NCBI GenBank assembly: GCA_040758635.1
Contig: JBFLVI010000008.1
Coordinates: 1-64,000, forward strand
Length of the DNA stretch: 64,000 bases
From: Yes71-27 sp040758635
GTDB taxonomy: Bacteria > Bacillota > Desulfotomaculia > Desulfotomaculales > Ammonificaceae
Reading direction: 5' to 3'
Positions 16,202-24,227 of this stretch are shown piece after piece. The notes beneath the pieces are model-generated. The model was not told the origin of the DNA, searched no databases, and worked only from the letters and a program-made list of their open reading frames with translations. How positions within the stretch are numbered: the first letter of the stretch is position 1; every line of letters starts with the position of its first letter. Made by a program: the position numbers and the translations under genes.

Positions 16202-17011
16202 CTACCCCTTCTCGCCCGGTTTCCCGCTGCCCGGCCGGCGGGTTTCCCCACCGGCTCCGGCAGTACCAGTACCGCTGCTAAAAGTCCCTTTGCCCCGCGC
16301 CCGCAGGACCAGGAGCGCAAAGCACGGCAGCACAAGCATCCGCCGCCAGCGCCGTGGTTCAAGCAGAAGCCGCCCGAGCCACTCCAGGCCCAGGCGGCGC
16401 ATCCACGCGGGCGCCCGCTTTGCCCGCCCGCTCAACACGTCGAAGCTCCCCCCTACCCCCACCGCCACCAGCGAACCCAGCGCCGCGCGCTGCTGAAATA
16501 TCCAGCGTTCCTGCTTCGGCGCACCCAGCCCCACAAACAGAAGCCGCGGCTGCGCCGCCCTGATCTGCTCCAAAACGGTAGCTTCCTCCGCCCCGGAAAA
16601 ATACCCGTGGTACGTCCCCGCGACCGTCAGCCCCGGATAGTCCCGGACGAGCCGTGCCGCTGCTTCCTTGGCCACTCCCGGCCTGCCGCCCAAAAGGAAA
16701 ACCCGCCAGCCCTCGGCTGCGGCCCGCCTGCAAAGCGCCAGCAGCAGGTCAATCCCGGTGACCCGCTCCGGGAGAAAAAACCCGTGCACCCGCGCCGCCC
16801 AGACGATGCCGACACCGTCCGCGGTGACCAGCGCCGCCTCCCGTGCTATTTCCAGCAGGTCCCGCTCCCGCTGGGCCCGGTACAGGTACTCCGGGTTCAG
16901 GGTGACGATCTGGTGCGCCCCCCCGGAGGCCACGAGCGCGGTCGCACGGTTCACCGCTTCCTCCAGCGTCAGCGGATCAATCTCCGCTCCCAGGATGCTT
17001 ATCCGCCTCAT
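16202..17011 (-). CDS. tagA: WecG/TagA/CpsF glycosyltransferase
   Basis: About 269 residues. Members transfer ManNAc or a related sugar to undecaprenyl-PP-GlcNAc, the step after TagO. Motifs: ILGAEIDPLTLEEAVNRA at the N-terminus, IVTLNPEYLYRAQRERDLLEI, VTADGVGIVWAARVHG near 65, FLLGGRPGVAKEAA near 105, and LLFVGLGAPKQERWIFQQ near 160 with VGVGGSFDVLSGRAKRAPAWMRRLGLEWL after it. The C-terminal tail is Gly/Ser-rich and probably disordered. The ATG at 17011 has no clear SD; a GTG six to eight codons upstream (after AAAAAGG) is the alternative. It is four bases upstream of csaB and 50 bp downstream of the efflux gene. Confidence 0.87.
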   Translation of the reverse strand: MRRISILGAEIDPLTLEEAVNRATALVASGGAHQIVTLNPEYLYRAQRERDLLEIAREAALVTADGVGIVWAARVHGFFLPERVTGIDLLLALCRRAAAEGWRVFLLGGRPGVAKEAAARLVRDYPGLTVAGTYHGYFSGAEEATVLEQIRAAQPRLLFVGLGAPKQERWIFQQRAALGSLVAVGVGGSFDVLSGRAKRAPAWMRRLGLEWLGRLLLEPRRWRRMLVLPCFALLVLRARGKGTFSSGTGTAGAGGETRRPGSGKPGEKG

Positions 17012-17061
17012 GAAGGTGGTTATTTCGACAAAAGGCACGGAATACCTTTTTCTTGCTTTTG

Positions 17062-18687
17062 CTAAATCTCCAGGGGCACCGCCGGACCGTCTTCGCCGGC
17101 ACCGGGTCCGCGCGTCAGCTTCTCCTCCGCCCGGCGGCGCGCCGCCTCCACCCTGCCAGGGGTAAAGTAAGCCGCAAAAGGAAGCGCCAGCAGGACGAGT
17201 ACCGTCGCCACGATGAAGGCGTCTCCCACGGCCAGCACCGCCGCCTGTTTCTGTACCGCTCCGGCGAGCAGTCCTTCCGTAACCGTTTTGGCCGCCGCGG
17301 GCCCGACGGAGGCGCTGACACCCGCCTCCACCCGGCTGTAGTAAAAATATCCGAGCGGCGCCAGGTGGCTCACACCTTCTTTCAAGCGCACTCCGTGGAA
17401 GGCAATCCGGTTCACCAGCACGTACGTTACCAGGGCGATCCCGAAAGAGGCGGCCACCTGCCGCACCACGTTCATCAGGGCCGAGGCCTGGCCCACGTGG
17501 GGGCCGGGAACAGTGTTCATGCCGGCGGTCATCAGCGGCATCATCGAGAATCCCAGCCCCACGCCCCGCAGGCACAGAAGCACCTGCAGGCGGTGCACCG
17601 GCATGTCGGCCGTGATGTGGCTGAGCAGGTAGGTGGTGAGCGCCACCAGCCCCAGTCCCGCCACGGCAGGGACCGCCGCGCCGATCTTATCAAAGAGTTT
17701 ACCCGCCAGCGGCATCACGAACCCGGTGCCCAGCGCGGCCGGCATCAGGATCAGCCCGGTCTGCAAGGGCGAATAGCCCTGGACGTTCTGGGTAAAAATG
17801 GGAACGATGAAAACCCCGGTGAAGAGGGCGATCGAGGCAAGGCTCGACGTGAACAAACTCAGCGAAAAGGCGCCGTTCCGCAGGAGCCGTACGTCCACCA
17901 CCGGGTTCGGCACCGCCAGTTCCCGGAAAAAGAACAGCAGGAAGCCGAAAAGCGCCGCCAGGAAGAGGGTGACCGTATTTTGCGAACCCCAGCCCCATTC
18001 CTGGCCCTTGCTCAGCGCCAGCAGGACGGCAAAGCAAGAACCGGAGATAAGCAGCAGCCCCAGGACGTCGAGCCGCAGTTCTTTAACCCGCCGGGTTTCC
18101 GTCAGGAACACCCACCCTAACAGGATGGTCAGGATACCGACCGGCAGGTTGATGTAGAAAATCAGCCGCCAGGAAAAGTAGTCCACCAGGTAGCCGCCGA
18201 GCGTCGGGCCGATGGCGGGGGCCAGGGTCATCGTCAGGCCCCAGATTCCCATCGCCATCCCGATTCTGTCTTTCGGCCAGATCTGGTAAACCATCGCCAT
18301 GCTCAGGGGGATCACCATCCCGCCGCCGATGGCCTGCAGGGCCCGCGCCGCGATGATCGAGGAAGTGCTCCAGGAGCAGCCGCAGAGCATGGAGGTTACC
18401 GTGAAGAAGGCTATGGACGCCAGGTAGGCTCCCTTATACCCAAACCGGTCGCCGATGTAGCCGGTGGCCGGAATCACCATCCCGCCCACCAGTAGGTAGA
18501 TCGTCAGGACCCACTGGATCTGGTCGGTGGAGGCGTTAAAGATGGCCATCATCCGCGGGAGCGCCACGTTGACAATGCTGGCGTCAAGCACCGCCATGAA
18601 AGTACCCAAAACAAGAGCGAAAAGCGCCCCTATCGGCAGGCGCTCCGCCGCGGCAGTACCGGGTTGCGGCAAACCTTCCTTGACCAC
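17062..18687 (-). CDS. emrB: DHA2-family MFS drug efflux transporter (EmrB/QacA type)
   Basis: About 541 residues with 14 predicted membrane segments. The DHA2 signature LDASIVNVALPRM is in the first helix, GYIGDRFGYKGAYL follows in loop 2-3, and a DxxGxxL-like KLFDKIGAAVPAVAG occurs in loop 8-9. Such transporters use the proton gradient to export hydrophobic drugs or signals. The GTG at 18687 lies four bases after the upstream adaptor stop and seven bases after GGGGG, so I prefer it over an in-frame GTG at 18723. It is the last gene of the marR operon. The C-terminal tail after the last helix is about 30 residues, charged and Gly-rich. Confidence 0.88.
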   Translation of the reverse strand: MVKEGLPQPGTAAAERLPIGALFALVLGTFMAVLDASIVNVALPRMMAIFNASTDQIQWVLTIYLLVGGMVIPATGYIGDRFGYKGAYLASIAFFTVTSMLCGCSWSTSSIIAARALQAIGGGMVIPLSMAMVYQIWPKDRIGMAMGIWGLTMTLAPAIGPTLGGYLVDYFSWRLIFYINLPVGILTILLGWVFLTETRRVKELRLDVLGLLLISGSCFAVLLALSKGQEWGWGSQNTVTLFLAALFGFLLFFFRELAVPNPVVDVRLLRNGAFSLSLFTSSLASIALFTGVFIVPIFTQNVQGYSPLQTGLILMPAALGTGFVMPLAGKLFDKIGAAVPAVAGLGLVALTTYLLSHITADMPVHRLQVLLCLRGVGLGFSMMPLMTAGMNTVPGPHVGQASALMNVVRQVAASFGIALVTYVLVNRIAFHGVRLKEGVSHLAPLGYFYYSRVEAGVSASVGPAAAKTVTEGLLAGAVQKQAAVLAVGDAFIVATVLVLLALPFAAYFTPGRVEAARRRAEEKLTRGPGAGEDGPAVPLEI

Positions 18688-18691
18688 TTCC

Positions 18692-19393
18692 CTACCCCCG
18701 GATGTGGATCCTGACTGCGGCACTCATCCCGAAGCGCAGCGGCGTTCCCTCCCCGGCGCTCTCAAAAACGACCTTAACCGGCACCCGCTGCACCACCTTA
18801 ATGAAACTCCCGCTGGTGGAGCGGGTCGGCAGCAGCGAGAAGGTCGAGGCCACCGCACTGGTGATCTCCGCCACCCGGCCGTGAAAAACCCTGCCGGGAA
18901 TTCCGTCCACCGTAAAGTCTACCCGCTGCCCCGGTTTTACCTGCCAGATCCGCTTTTCTTCTACGTTGACCGTAAGGTAAACGTCCTGCGGGTCGCCAAG
19001 CACCACCACCGGCTGCCCCGCCCCCACGACCTCGCCCGGGTGGCTCAGCGTCTTCAACACCACCCCGGTCGCCGGAGCCCTGACGAAAGTGAGGTCAATA
19101 TTCCCGCCCGGAGGTAAAGCGGCGTCGTCAACCCGGGCCAGCACTTCGCCCGCGCCGACCCTTTCCCCTTCCCGGACCCGGACCTCAAGCAGCCTTCCGG
19201 CCACCTGCGGCCCGACCTTGAAAATCGTTCCGTCAATGTAAGCGTCCTCGGTGATGATGTAATGAGTGGCGTTGTACCAGTAATAAAAGGTGACGCCGGC
19301 CAGGCTCAGCACGAACACCGCCAGCACCACCAGAAACACCCTTTTCGGCCCCGCCATCTTCTTCCTCCTTGTCCTGCCCTGGTTAACTTTCAT
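18692..19393 (-). CDS. Short EmrA/HlyD-type membrane fusion protein
   Basis: 233 residues: a basic N-terminus, one membrane anchor (FLVVLAVFVLSLAGVTFYYW), the EmrA-like strand NATHYIITEDAYIDGTIFKVGPQVAG, a half-lipoyl motif VRVREGERVGAGEVLARVDD, then almost at once the second lipoyl half DLTFVRAPATGVVLKTLSHPGEVV and a beta-barrel domain. The alpha-helical hairpin that normally lies between the two lipoyl halves (80 or more residues in E. coli EmrA) is missing. This suits a Gram-positive without an outer-membrane channel. It lies between an RND-type adaptor and emrB. The start codon is uncertain; an ATG at 19357 is possible. Confidence 0.82.
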   Translation of the reverse strand: MKVNQGRTRRKKMAGPKRVFLVVLAVFVLSLAGVTFYYWYNATHYIITEDAYIDGTIFKVGPQVAGRLLEVRVREGERVGAGEVLARVDDAALPPGGNIDLTFVRAPATGVVLKTLSHPGEVVGAGQPVVVLGDPQDVYLTVNVEEKRIWQVKPGQRVDFTVDGIPGRVFHGRVAEITSAVASTFSLLPTRSTSGSFIKVVQRVPVKVVFESAGEGTPLRFGMSAAVRIHIRG

Positions 19394-19416
19394 CCGACCC
19401 GCAAAACCCGGACGCG

Positions 19417-20643
19417 CTATGTCTCCGTTACCGCCACCGGCACCCCGTCGGCCAGCCGATCCTGGCCGGCAACAACCACCCGGTCGCCGGGGGCGACCCC
19501 TTTTCTGATTATGACGCTGCGCCCGTCGGTGTCGCCGGTCTCGACCCGGCGCAGTACGGCCTTATCCCCGCGGACAACGAACACCACCGGGGTGTGGTTC
19601 TGGTGGACCACCGCGTCGCACGGCACGAGCACCCCCTCCGTGCCGGCACTCAGGTCGATCTCCGCAAGCATCCCGGGCTTGATAAGGTGTCCGGGGTTTT
19701 CCAGTTCCACCTTCACGGCGTAAGTCTTGGTCCGCGGGTCGGCCGCCGGGCTGACGGACGCTACGCGTCCAACGAAAGGCGTATCCCTGACCGCGGCGAC
19801 CCGGACCTTTACCTCCCGTCCCGGCTTCAACCTGTTCACCTGCCGGTCGGAGGCCCCCGCCTCCACTACCACGGTGTCTATGTTTACCACCGTCAGGGCG
19901 GGTGTCTGAGGCGAAACGAGCTCGCCCGGGTCCACGTTCCGGGCGGCAACCGTACCGCTGACCGGAGCGGTTACGAGCATGTTGGCGGCGTTCGCCCGGG
20001 CTGCCGCCAGCGCCGCCCGGGCCTGCTCGAGCTGGGCCGGGACCACGTTCTCCTTCTGGTCCACCGCCTGTTTGTATGCCGCTTCCGCCGTTTTTAAAGC
20101 CCCCGCCGCGTTGACGTAAGGCTGTTCGAACCGCGCCTCGAAATCCGCCGGGGAAATGGCCTCCTGCTCCAGGAGCAGCTTCCCCCGGTTATAGTTGGCT
20201 TCCGCCAGGCGGTAATTCTCCTGTGCCTGCTCCAGCGCCGCCCGTGCCCTCTCCACACCGAGCGCCGCCTGGTTGACGCCGGCCTCGGCCACCCTGACCG
20301 CCGCTTCCGCCTGCCGCAGGGCTGCCTCGATTTCCGGCGCGTCCAGCTCAAGCACCACCTGTCCGCGCCGGACCTGTTCTCCGACGTCCACGGGCACTGC
20401 CCCCACCCGGCCGGACAGCTTTGGCGCCAGGGTTAGCTCCACCGCCGCCACAACCTTTCCGGTCAGCAACTCCCCGCGGTTCAACCGCCCCTGAACCGCC
20501 TCCGCCACCGCCACCGGGATGCGCTCCTTTCCTTTCTCCGCGGACTGCCGGTTGCTGCAGCCGGCAGTCGCCGCCAAGATACCGAATAAAACAAGCCCGG
20601 TCAGCACCGCCCTCAAAGTTCGGGAAAACTTCTGCAGCCTCAT
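19417..20643 (-). CDS. RND/MFP efflux adaptor lipoprotein
   Basis: About 408 residues. The N-terminus is a lipoprotein signal with lipobox-like ATAGC at residue ~25, so the protein is probably membrane-tethered outside the cell. Order: barrel-sandwich first half (GRVGAVPVDVGEQVRRGQVVLELDA), a full alpha-helical hairpin (residues ~90-190, Ala/Glu/Gln-rich), lipoyl second half (VTAPVSGTVAARNVDPGELVS), beta-barrel and a membrane-proximal domain with RGDKAVLRRVETG. This is the MdtA/AcrA-type adaptor. Its ATG overlaps the marR stop (ATGA) and has GAGGGAGAG upstream. Oddly no RND pump is next to it; the transporter here is the MFS EmrB. Confidence 0.87.
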   Translation of the reverse strand: MRLQKFSRTLRAVLTGLVLFGILAATAGCSNRQSAEKGKERIPVAVAEAVQGRLNRGELLTGKVVAAVELTLAPKLSGRVGAVPVDVGEQVRRGQVVLELDAPEIEAALRQAEAAVRVAEAGVNQAALGVERARAALEQAQENYRLAEANYNRGKLLLEQEAISPADFEARFEQPYVNAAGALKTAEAAYKQAVDQKENVVPAQLEQARAALAAARANAANMLVTAPVSGTVAARNVDPGELVSPQTPALTVVNIDTVVVEAGASDRQVNRLKPGREVKVRVAAVRDTPFVGRVASVSPAADPRTKTYAVKVELENPGHLIKPGMLAEIDLSAGTEGVLVPCDAVVHQNHTPVVFVVRGDKAVLRRVETGDTDGRSVIIRKGVAPGDRVVVAGQDRLADGVPVAVTET

Positions 20644-21152
20644 CTCTCTCTCCCTCTGTCCGAAGCTTCTTCCTGCAACTCCGCCAGCACTTTTTTCATG
20701 ATGTCGGTCAGGGCATCGATCTCCGCGTCGGAAAGGAGGCCGAAATAGCGCGTGAAAACCTGGTCCCGCACGGCCTGGATCTGGCACAAGATCTCCTTTC
20801 CTGCCGGGGTTAACTCGACCCAGACCACGCGCCGGTCGCGCACGTCACGGCGGCGGGTGACCCACCCCGAGCGAACCAGCTTGTTCGTTAGCACCGTCAC
20901 CGCCGCCAGCGTCACCCCGAGCTCGGCCGCGATCTCCGAAACCGTGGCCCGGCCGCGCTCGTTCAGGGTCCGGAGAAAATAGTACGGCCCTCCGCCTACC
21001 GCCGCCAGAAGCGGAAGCTTGCGGGTACCCACGGGGCAGGGACACCTTCGTTCCCGCTCCGGTTGGGCAGCCGTGAGGGCCCCGTGCAGGCGGTGGGCGA
21101 AGAGCCGCATTACCTCCTCCACCTTTTCCTGGCACGCTTTTAAACCTTCCAT
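20640..21152 (-). CDS. MarR-family repressor of the efflux operon
   Basis: About 170 residues with a winged helix: GRATVSEIAAELGVTLAAVTVLTNKLVRSGWV (helix-turn-helix) followed by the wing TRRRDVRDRRVVWVELTPAGKEIL, a clear MarR pattern, then a C-terminal dimerisation helix. I choose the ATG at 21152 because GGAGG lies nine bases upstream; the ATG at 21161 would abut that SD. A Cys-x-Cys (RCPCPVG) near residue 38 could be redox or metal sensitive, which is speculation. It is first in an operon with two adaptors and EmrB, and a palindrome sits in its own promoter, so it most likely autorepresses. Confidence 0.85.
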   Translation of the reverse strand: MEGLKACQEKVEEVMRLFAHRLHGALTAAQPERERRCPCPVGTRKLPLLAAVGGGPYYFLRTLNERGRATVSEIAAELGVTLAAVTVLTNKLVRSGWVTRRRDVRDRRVVWVELTPAGKEILCQIQAVRDQVFTRYFGLLSDAEIDALTDIMKKVLAELQEEASDRGRER

Positions 21153-21206
21153 CAACTGCATCCTCCAAAACGGTTCTTGCTTCGCGGAGAGTTGTTGCTT
21201 CCTTTA

Positions 21207-21238
21207 ATAGTTTAATTATTTAACTATTTTATCTTCAA
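21207..21238 (-). promoter_or_regulatory. marR promoter with palindromic operator
   Basis: On the minus strand TTGAAG (21238-21233), an 18-bp spacer and TAAACT (21214-21209) form a promoter. The spacer and -10 carry a 21-bp palindrome, ATAGTT-9 nt-AACTAT (21207-21227), typical in size and AT content for MarR binding sites. Confidence 0.7.
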
Positions 21239-21329
21239 CACCTTCACCGGTCAAGCCAAGAATTGCCCGGCCTGAAAGTTTTCTTGGCGCTCCAAAACAC
21301 CTTCCTGTACAGGAAGGAGTCGTTCACGA

Positions 21330-21417
21330 CCCAGCACTCAACACTGAGATACAACCTGTGCTCAAGCAAACGGTCGTTAGAGTGTCTCGTATTCTTTCCT
21401 GTTGGTTGAGTGCTGGG
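21330..21417. repeat. MITE-like repeat R4
   Basis: 88 bp with left end CCCAGCACTCAAC and right end GTTGAGTGCTGGG and an interior homologous to R1 and R2 (shared pieces: ACAACCTGTGCTCAAG, CGTTAGAGT, CTCGTATTCTTTC). It is preceded by GGAGTCGTTCACGA, as R2 is. Confidence 0.85.
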
Positions 21418-21421
21418 TCCC

Positions 21422-21524
21422 TACCGGGAATAAAAATGCGCAAAGACCCGTGGCAAGACGGCGCTGCGCCTATGACGAGTCGAGGACCGCACTCAATGAG
21501 ACGACGGCTCGAACCCCGGATGCC
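21422..21524. repeat. Head segment of composite repeat, locus B
   Basis: About 103 bp from ACCGGGAATAAAAATGCG to CCGGATGCC, homologous to 2588-2693 and in the same order relative to its R element. No ORF is conserved between the two copies. Confidence 0.7.
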
Positions 21525-21635
21525 AAACAGTCGTCGGTCGTCAGACGTCAGTCGTTAGGTTTAGTTTGTTGGAATTCGCCATGCGAATTCCCTCCGGCTT
21601 TTCTGACGTCCGACTTCTGACTTCTGACGTCCATA
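21525..21635. repeat. Hairpin-family repeat interrupting the composite repeat
   Basis: The left arm carries GTCGGTCGTCAGACGTCAGTC, the core is GGAATTCGCC-AT-GCGAATTCC (about 21570-21588), and the right arm is CTGACGTCCGACTTCTGACTT and so on to 21633. It fits the hairpin family, with a different arm sequence. It occupies the place that R3 occupies at locus A. Confidence 0.65.
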
Positions 21636-21675
21636 GGTCGGCGAGGAATCTGGTGCAAGACGGTCTGCCCGGGGC
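21636..21675. repeat. Tail segment of composite repeat, locus B
   Basis: 40 bp from GGTCGGCGAGGAATC to GGTCTGCCCGGGGC, matching 2846-2886. The remaining 21676-21758 before the ctaB stop holds nothing I recognise. Confidence 0.7.
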
Positions 21676-21758
21676 TAAGCAGAAATTATTCTTTTAAGGG
21701 AGTAAGAAACGCAGGTGCAGGCTCCGGCACCGGACTCAAACCTGTAAAGTGAAATGGT

Positions 21759-22670
21759 TTATCGCAGGAAAGCGTCAAGCAGCATCCCAAAGAAGAGGAG
21801 GAAGAGATACGGACTGGAAAACTTGAAGAGCCGCCAGGCGTTCACCTGTGTCGGCCGCAGGTAAATGTAAACGCTCAGCACCAGGGTGAGTGTACCTAAA
21901 AACAGGGCCGTAGCCCAGTAAACCGGGCCCCAGTGGCCGGCGTAACCGATCCACAGCGAAAGCGCAACCATCAGCAGCACCGTCAAAAGGAGGCAGTGCA
22001 GGGCCTTCCTGATGTCGGTCACCACCGGAAGCATCGGCACCTGTACCCGGGCGTAATCGTCGCGGTAGAAGATCGCCAGGCTCCAGATATGGTTCGGGAT
22101 CCAGAGGACCACGAGCCCGGCGATCAAAACCGGGAGCAACTCGACCCGGCCGGTAACCGCCGCCCAGCCAAAAAGCGCGGGCAAACCGCCGGAGAAGCCG
22201 CCGAGGATGATGTTCCACGCACTCTTGCGCTTAAGCCAGAGACTGTAGATCCCGACGTACCCCAGCATCCCGCCGCACAGGCAGAGACAGGCCACCGGGT
22301 TCAACCGCCATCCAAGGACAAGGGACGCGGCAAAAAGAAAAAGTCCCCAGTAAAGCGCCTTCACCGGGGGTTTGATCCGCCCCGAAGGGATCGGCCGCCG
22401 GCAGGTCCGGAGCATCGCGGCGTCGAGATCCCGGTCCACGTAGCAACTGACGGCGTTCGCTCCCGCGCAGGCCAGCGTGACCGCGACCAGCGCCGCCAGC
22501 AACCGCCCCCAGGAAACCGTCACCTCCTGCGCCGCCACCGCCAGTGGAGCAACGGCCGTAAAAACGAGAAGGAAAACCGAGCGCGGCTTGGTTACTTCAA
22601 CGTAAGCCTTAACCCTTTCCCAGCGACCGAGAACCGGTTCCGCGGCCGCGGTTAAAATCTCCTCCGGCAA
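21759..22670 (-). CDS. ctaB: Protoheme IX farnesyltransferase (heme O synthase)
   Basis: 303 residues with about nine membrane segments, a UbiA-superfamily prenyltransferase. The first Asp-rich motif is ANAVSCYVDRDLDAAMLRTCRRPIP near residue 75 (the D-RD-D...M-RT-RP pattern is specific for heme O synthase), and the second is YRDDYARVQVPMLPVV near 200. The enzyme adds a farnesyl group to heme b to make heme O for heme-copper oxidases. No oxidase, heme A synthase or heme biosynthesis gene is within the window, so it is an orphan here. The start is TTG; the SD (GGAAGGG) is about 11 nt upstream. Substrate is inferred from the family. Confidence 0.85.
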   Translation of the reverse strand: MPEEILTAAAEPVLGRWERVKAYVEVTKPRSVFLLVFTAVAPLAVAAQEVTVSWGRLLAALVAVTLACAGANAVSCYVDRDLDAAMLRTCRRPIPSGRIKPPVKALYWGLFLFAASLVLGWRLNPVACLCLCGGMLGYVGIYSLWLKRKSAWNIILGGFSGGLPALFGWAAVTGRVELLPVLIAGLVVLWIPNHIWSLAIFYRDDYARVQVPMLPVVTDIRKALHCLLLTVLLMVALSLWIGYAGHWGPVYWATALFLGTLTLVLSVYIYLRPTQVNAWRLFKFSSPYLFLLFFGMLLDAFLR

Positions 22671-22856
22671 AGCCAGTTCATCCCTTCCGGCATCTAACTA
22701 ATTTCTCTTATACTTGAAAAATTCGCAAAAATTCGCGCGCCCGCTCAAATATCCTGCCTGCTTTCCAAAAAAGCAGCCAGGGAGGTAACGGCACCCGGAT
22801 GCACAGCTTTTTTTTCAAAAATTATATCCGGTCCCGGAGTCAGCCGCAACTCCTTT

Positions 22857-24140
22857 TCAGCTTGCAGGCGGAATCTTTTCCAGTCCGCCCAGGTACGGGC
22901 GCAAGACTTCGGGAATTACCACCGCGCCGTCCGCTTCCTGGTAATTTTCCAGAATTGCCGCCACCGTCCGCCCCACCGCCAGGCCCGAGCCGTTCAACGT
23001 ATGGACAAATTCCGCCTTCGCTCTGGGATGTGGCCGGTAACGGATGTTTGCCCGGCGCGCCTGGAAATCGGTGAAGTTCGAGCAGGAAGAAATCTCCTTG
23101 TACTCCCCGAAGCTGGGGAGCCAGACCTCGATGTCGTAGGTTTTTGCGGCCGCAAAACCGAGGTCGCCGGTGCAGAGGACGATTACCCGGTACGGGAGCC
23201 CGAGGCGCCGCAAAACCTCTTCTGCGTCCCGCAACAGGGACTCCAGTTCGTCGTCCGATTCCTCCGGGCGGGCAAACTTTACCAGTTCCACCTTGTTGAA
23301 CTGGTGGTGCCGGATCAGCCCCCGGGTGTCCTTCCCCGCCGCACCCGCCTCCGCCCGGAAACAGGCGCTGTAGGCCGCGTACTTAAGCGGCAAGAGGCGT
23401 CCGTCCAGAATCTCTTCCCGGTGGTAATTGGTCACCGGCACCTCTGCCGTGGGAATGAGGTAAAGCTCCTCCCCTTCCACCTTGAACATCTCGGCGGCGA
23501 ACTTCGGCAGTTGTCCGGTGCCGGTCATACTGTCCCCGTTTACCAGAAACGGGGGAAAAAGTTCTGTATAGCCGTGCTCACGGGTATGAAGGTCCAGCAT
23601 AAAGCTGATCACCGCCCGTTCGAGCGCGGCCCCTAAGCCCCGGTAAAAAACAAAGCGCGCGCCCGACACCTTGCCCGCCCGCTCAAAATCGAGCACGTCC
23701 GTCAGCCTGCCGATTTCCCAGTGCGGCCGCGGGCTGAAAGGAAAGTCCCTCGGCGCACCCCACCGGCTGACCTCTACATTCTCCCCGGCATCCCGTCCGA
23801 ACGGCACCGAAGGGTGCGGGATGTTGGGGATGTCGAGCAGTCTTTCCTGGATCTTGGCCTCCCGGTCCCGGACCACCGCTTCCAGTTCCTTGATCCGGCC
23901 GCCGAGGTCCCGCATCTCCGCCACCAGGTCCGCTGCTTCCTGCCCGGCCTTTTTCAGCCTGCCGATCTCCTCTGAGACCGTGTTGCGCCGGTTTTTCAGC
24001 CGCTCGAGTACCACGAGTTTTTCCCGCCAGGCGGCGTCCGCCTGCAGGATCTCCTCCACAAGCTGTTCCTCGTAGCCGCGCTTTCGCAGCGCCTCCCGGA
24101 TGATCTCCGGGTTGCGCCGGATGAACTTGAGATCGAGCAT
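22857..24140 (-). CDS. serS: Seryl-tRNA synthetase
   Basis: 427 residues. N-terminal coiled-coil arm (residues ~30-100: LKNRRNTVSEEIGRLKKA and DLGGRIKELEAVVRDREAKI) that grips tRNA-Ser, then a class II catalytic core with motif 2 YSACFRAEAGAAGKDTRGLIRHHQFNKVEL (in part FRAEAG and RHHQFNKVEL) and motif 3 NGSGLAVGRTVAAILENYQ near the C-terminus; TAEVPVTNYH is the serine site. The ATG at 24140 follows AGAGGAGAAAG and gives the standard MLDLKFIR N-terminus. It is the last gene of the pdx-ser cluster. The 186 bp past its stop (22671-22856) hold a weak CTGCTTT/AAAGCAG hairpin and no gene. Confidence 0.95.
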   Translation of the reverse strand: MLDLKFIRRNPEIIREALRKRGYEEQLVEEILQADAAWREKLVVLERLKNRRNTVSEEIGRLKKAGQEAADLVAEMRDLGGRIKELEAVVRDREAKIQERLLDIPNIPHPSVPFGRDAGENVEVSRWGAPRDFPFSPRPHWEIGRLTDVLDFERAGKVSGARFVFYRGLGAALERAVISFMLDLHTREHGYTELFPPFLVNGDSMTGTGQLPKFAAEMFKVEGEELYLIPTAEVPVTNYHREEILDGRLLPLKYAAYSACFRAEAGAAGKDTRGLIRHHQFNKVELVKFARPEESDDELESLLRDAEEVLRRLGLPYRVIVLCTGDLGFAAAKTYDIEVWLPSFGEYKEISSCSNFTDFQARRANIRYRPHPRAKAEFVHTLNGSGLAVGRTVAAILENYQEADGAVVIPEVLRPYLGGLEKIPPAS

Positions 24141-24167
24141 TCTTTCTCCTCTCAAGAAAGTCTTTCG

Positions 24168-24227
24168 GGATAGAATCCAGGAGCCAGAAATTCAGAATAG
24201 AGAAGGTGTCTTCTGGCTTCTGCTACA
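24168..24227. repeat. Short hairpin-family repeat between serA and serS
   Basis: ATCCAGGAGCCAGAA on the left pairs with TTCTGGCTTCTG on the right around an AATTCAGAAT-like core. It reaches the last codons of serA. It is a short or worn member of the hairpin family and could damp read-through from serA into serS. Confidence 0.5.

Noticed and set aside
16198..16362. N-terminal extension of csaB
   Set aside because: Overlaps tagA, lacks an SD, and the family N-terminus KVVISGYYGFGN starts right at GTG 16197.
17012..17575. N-terminal extension of the tagA frame
   Set aside because: It overlaps emrB in another frame and is Gly/Arg-rich; TagA homologues begin at the ILGAEID segment.
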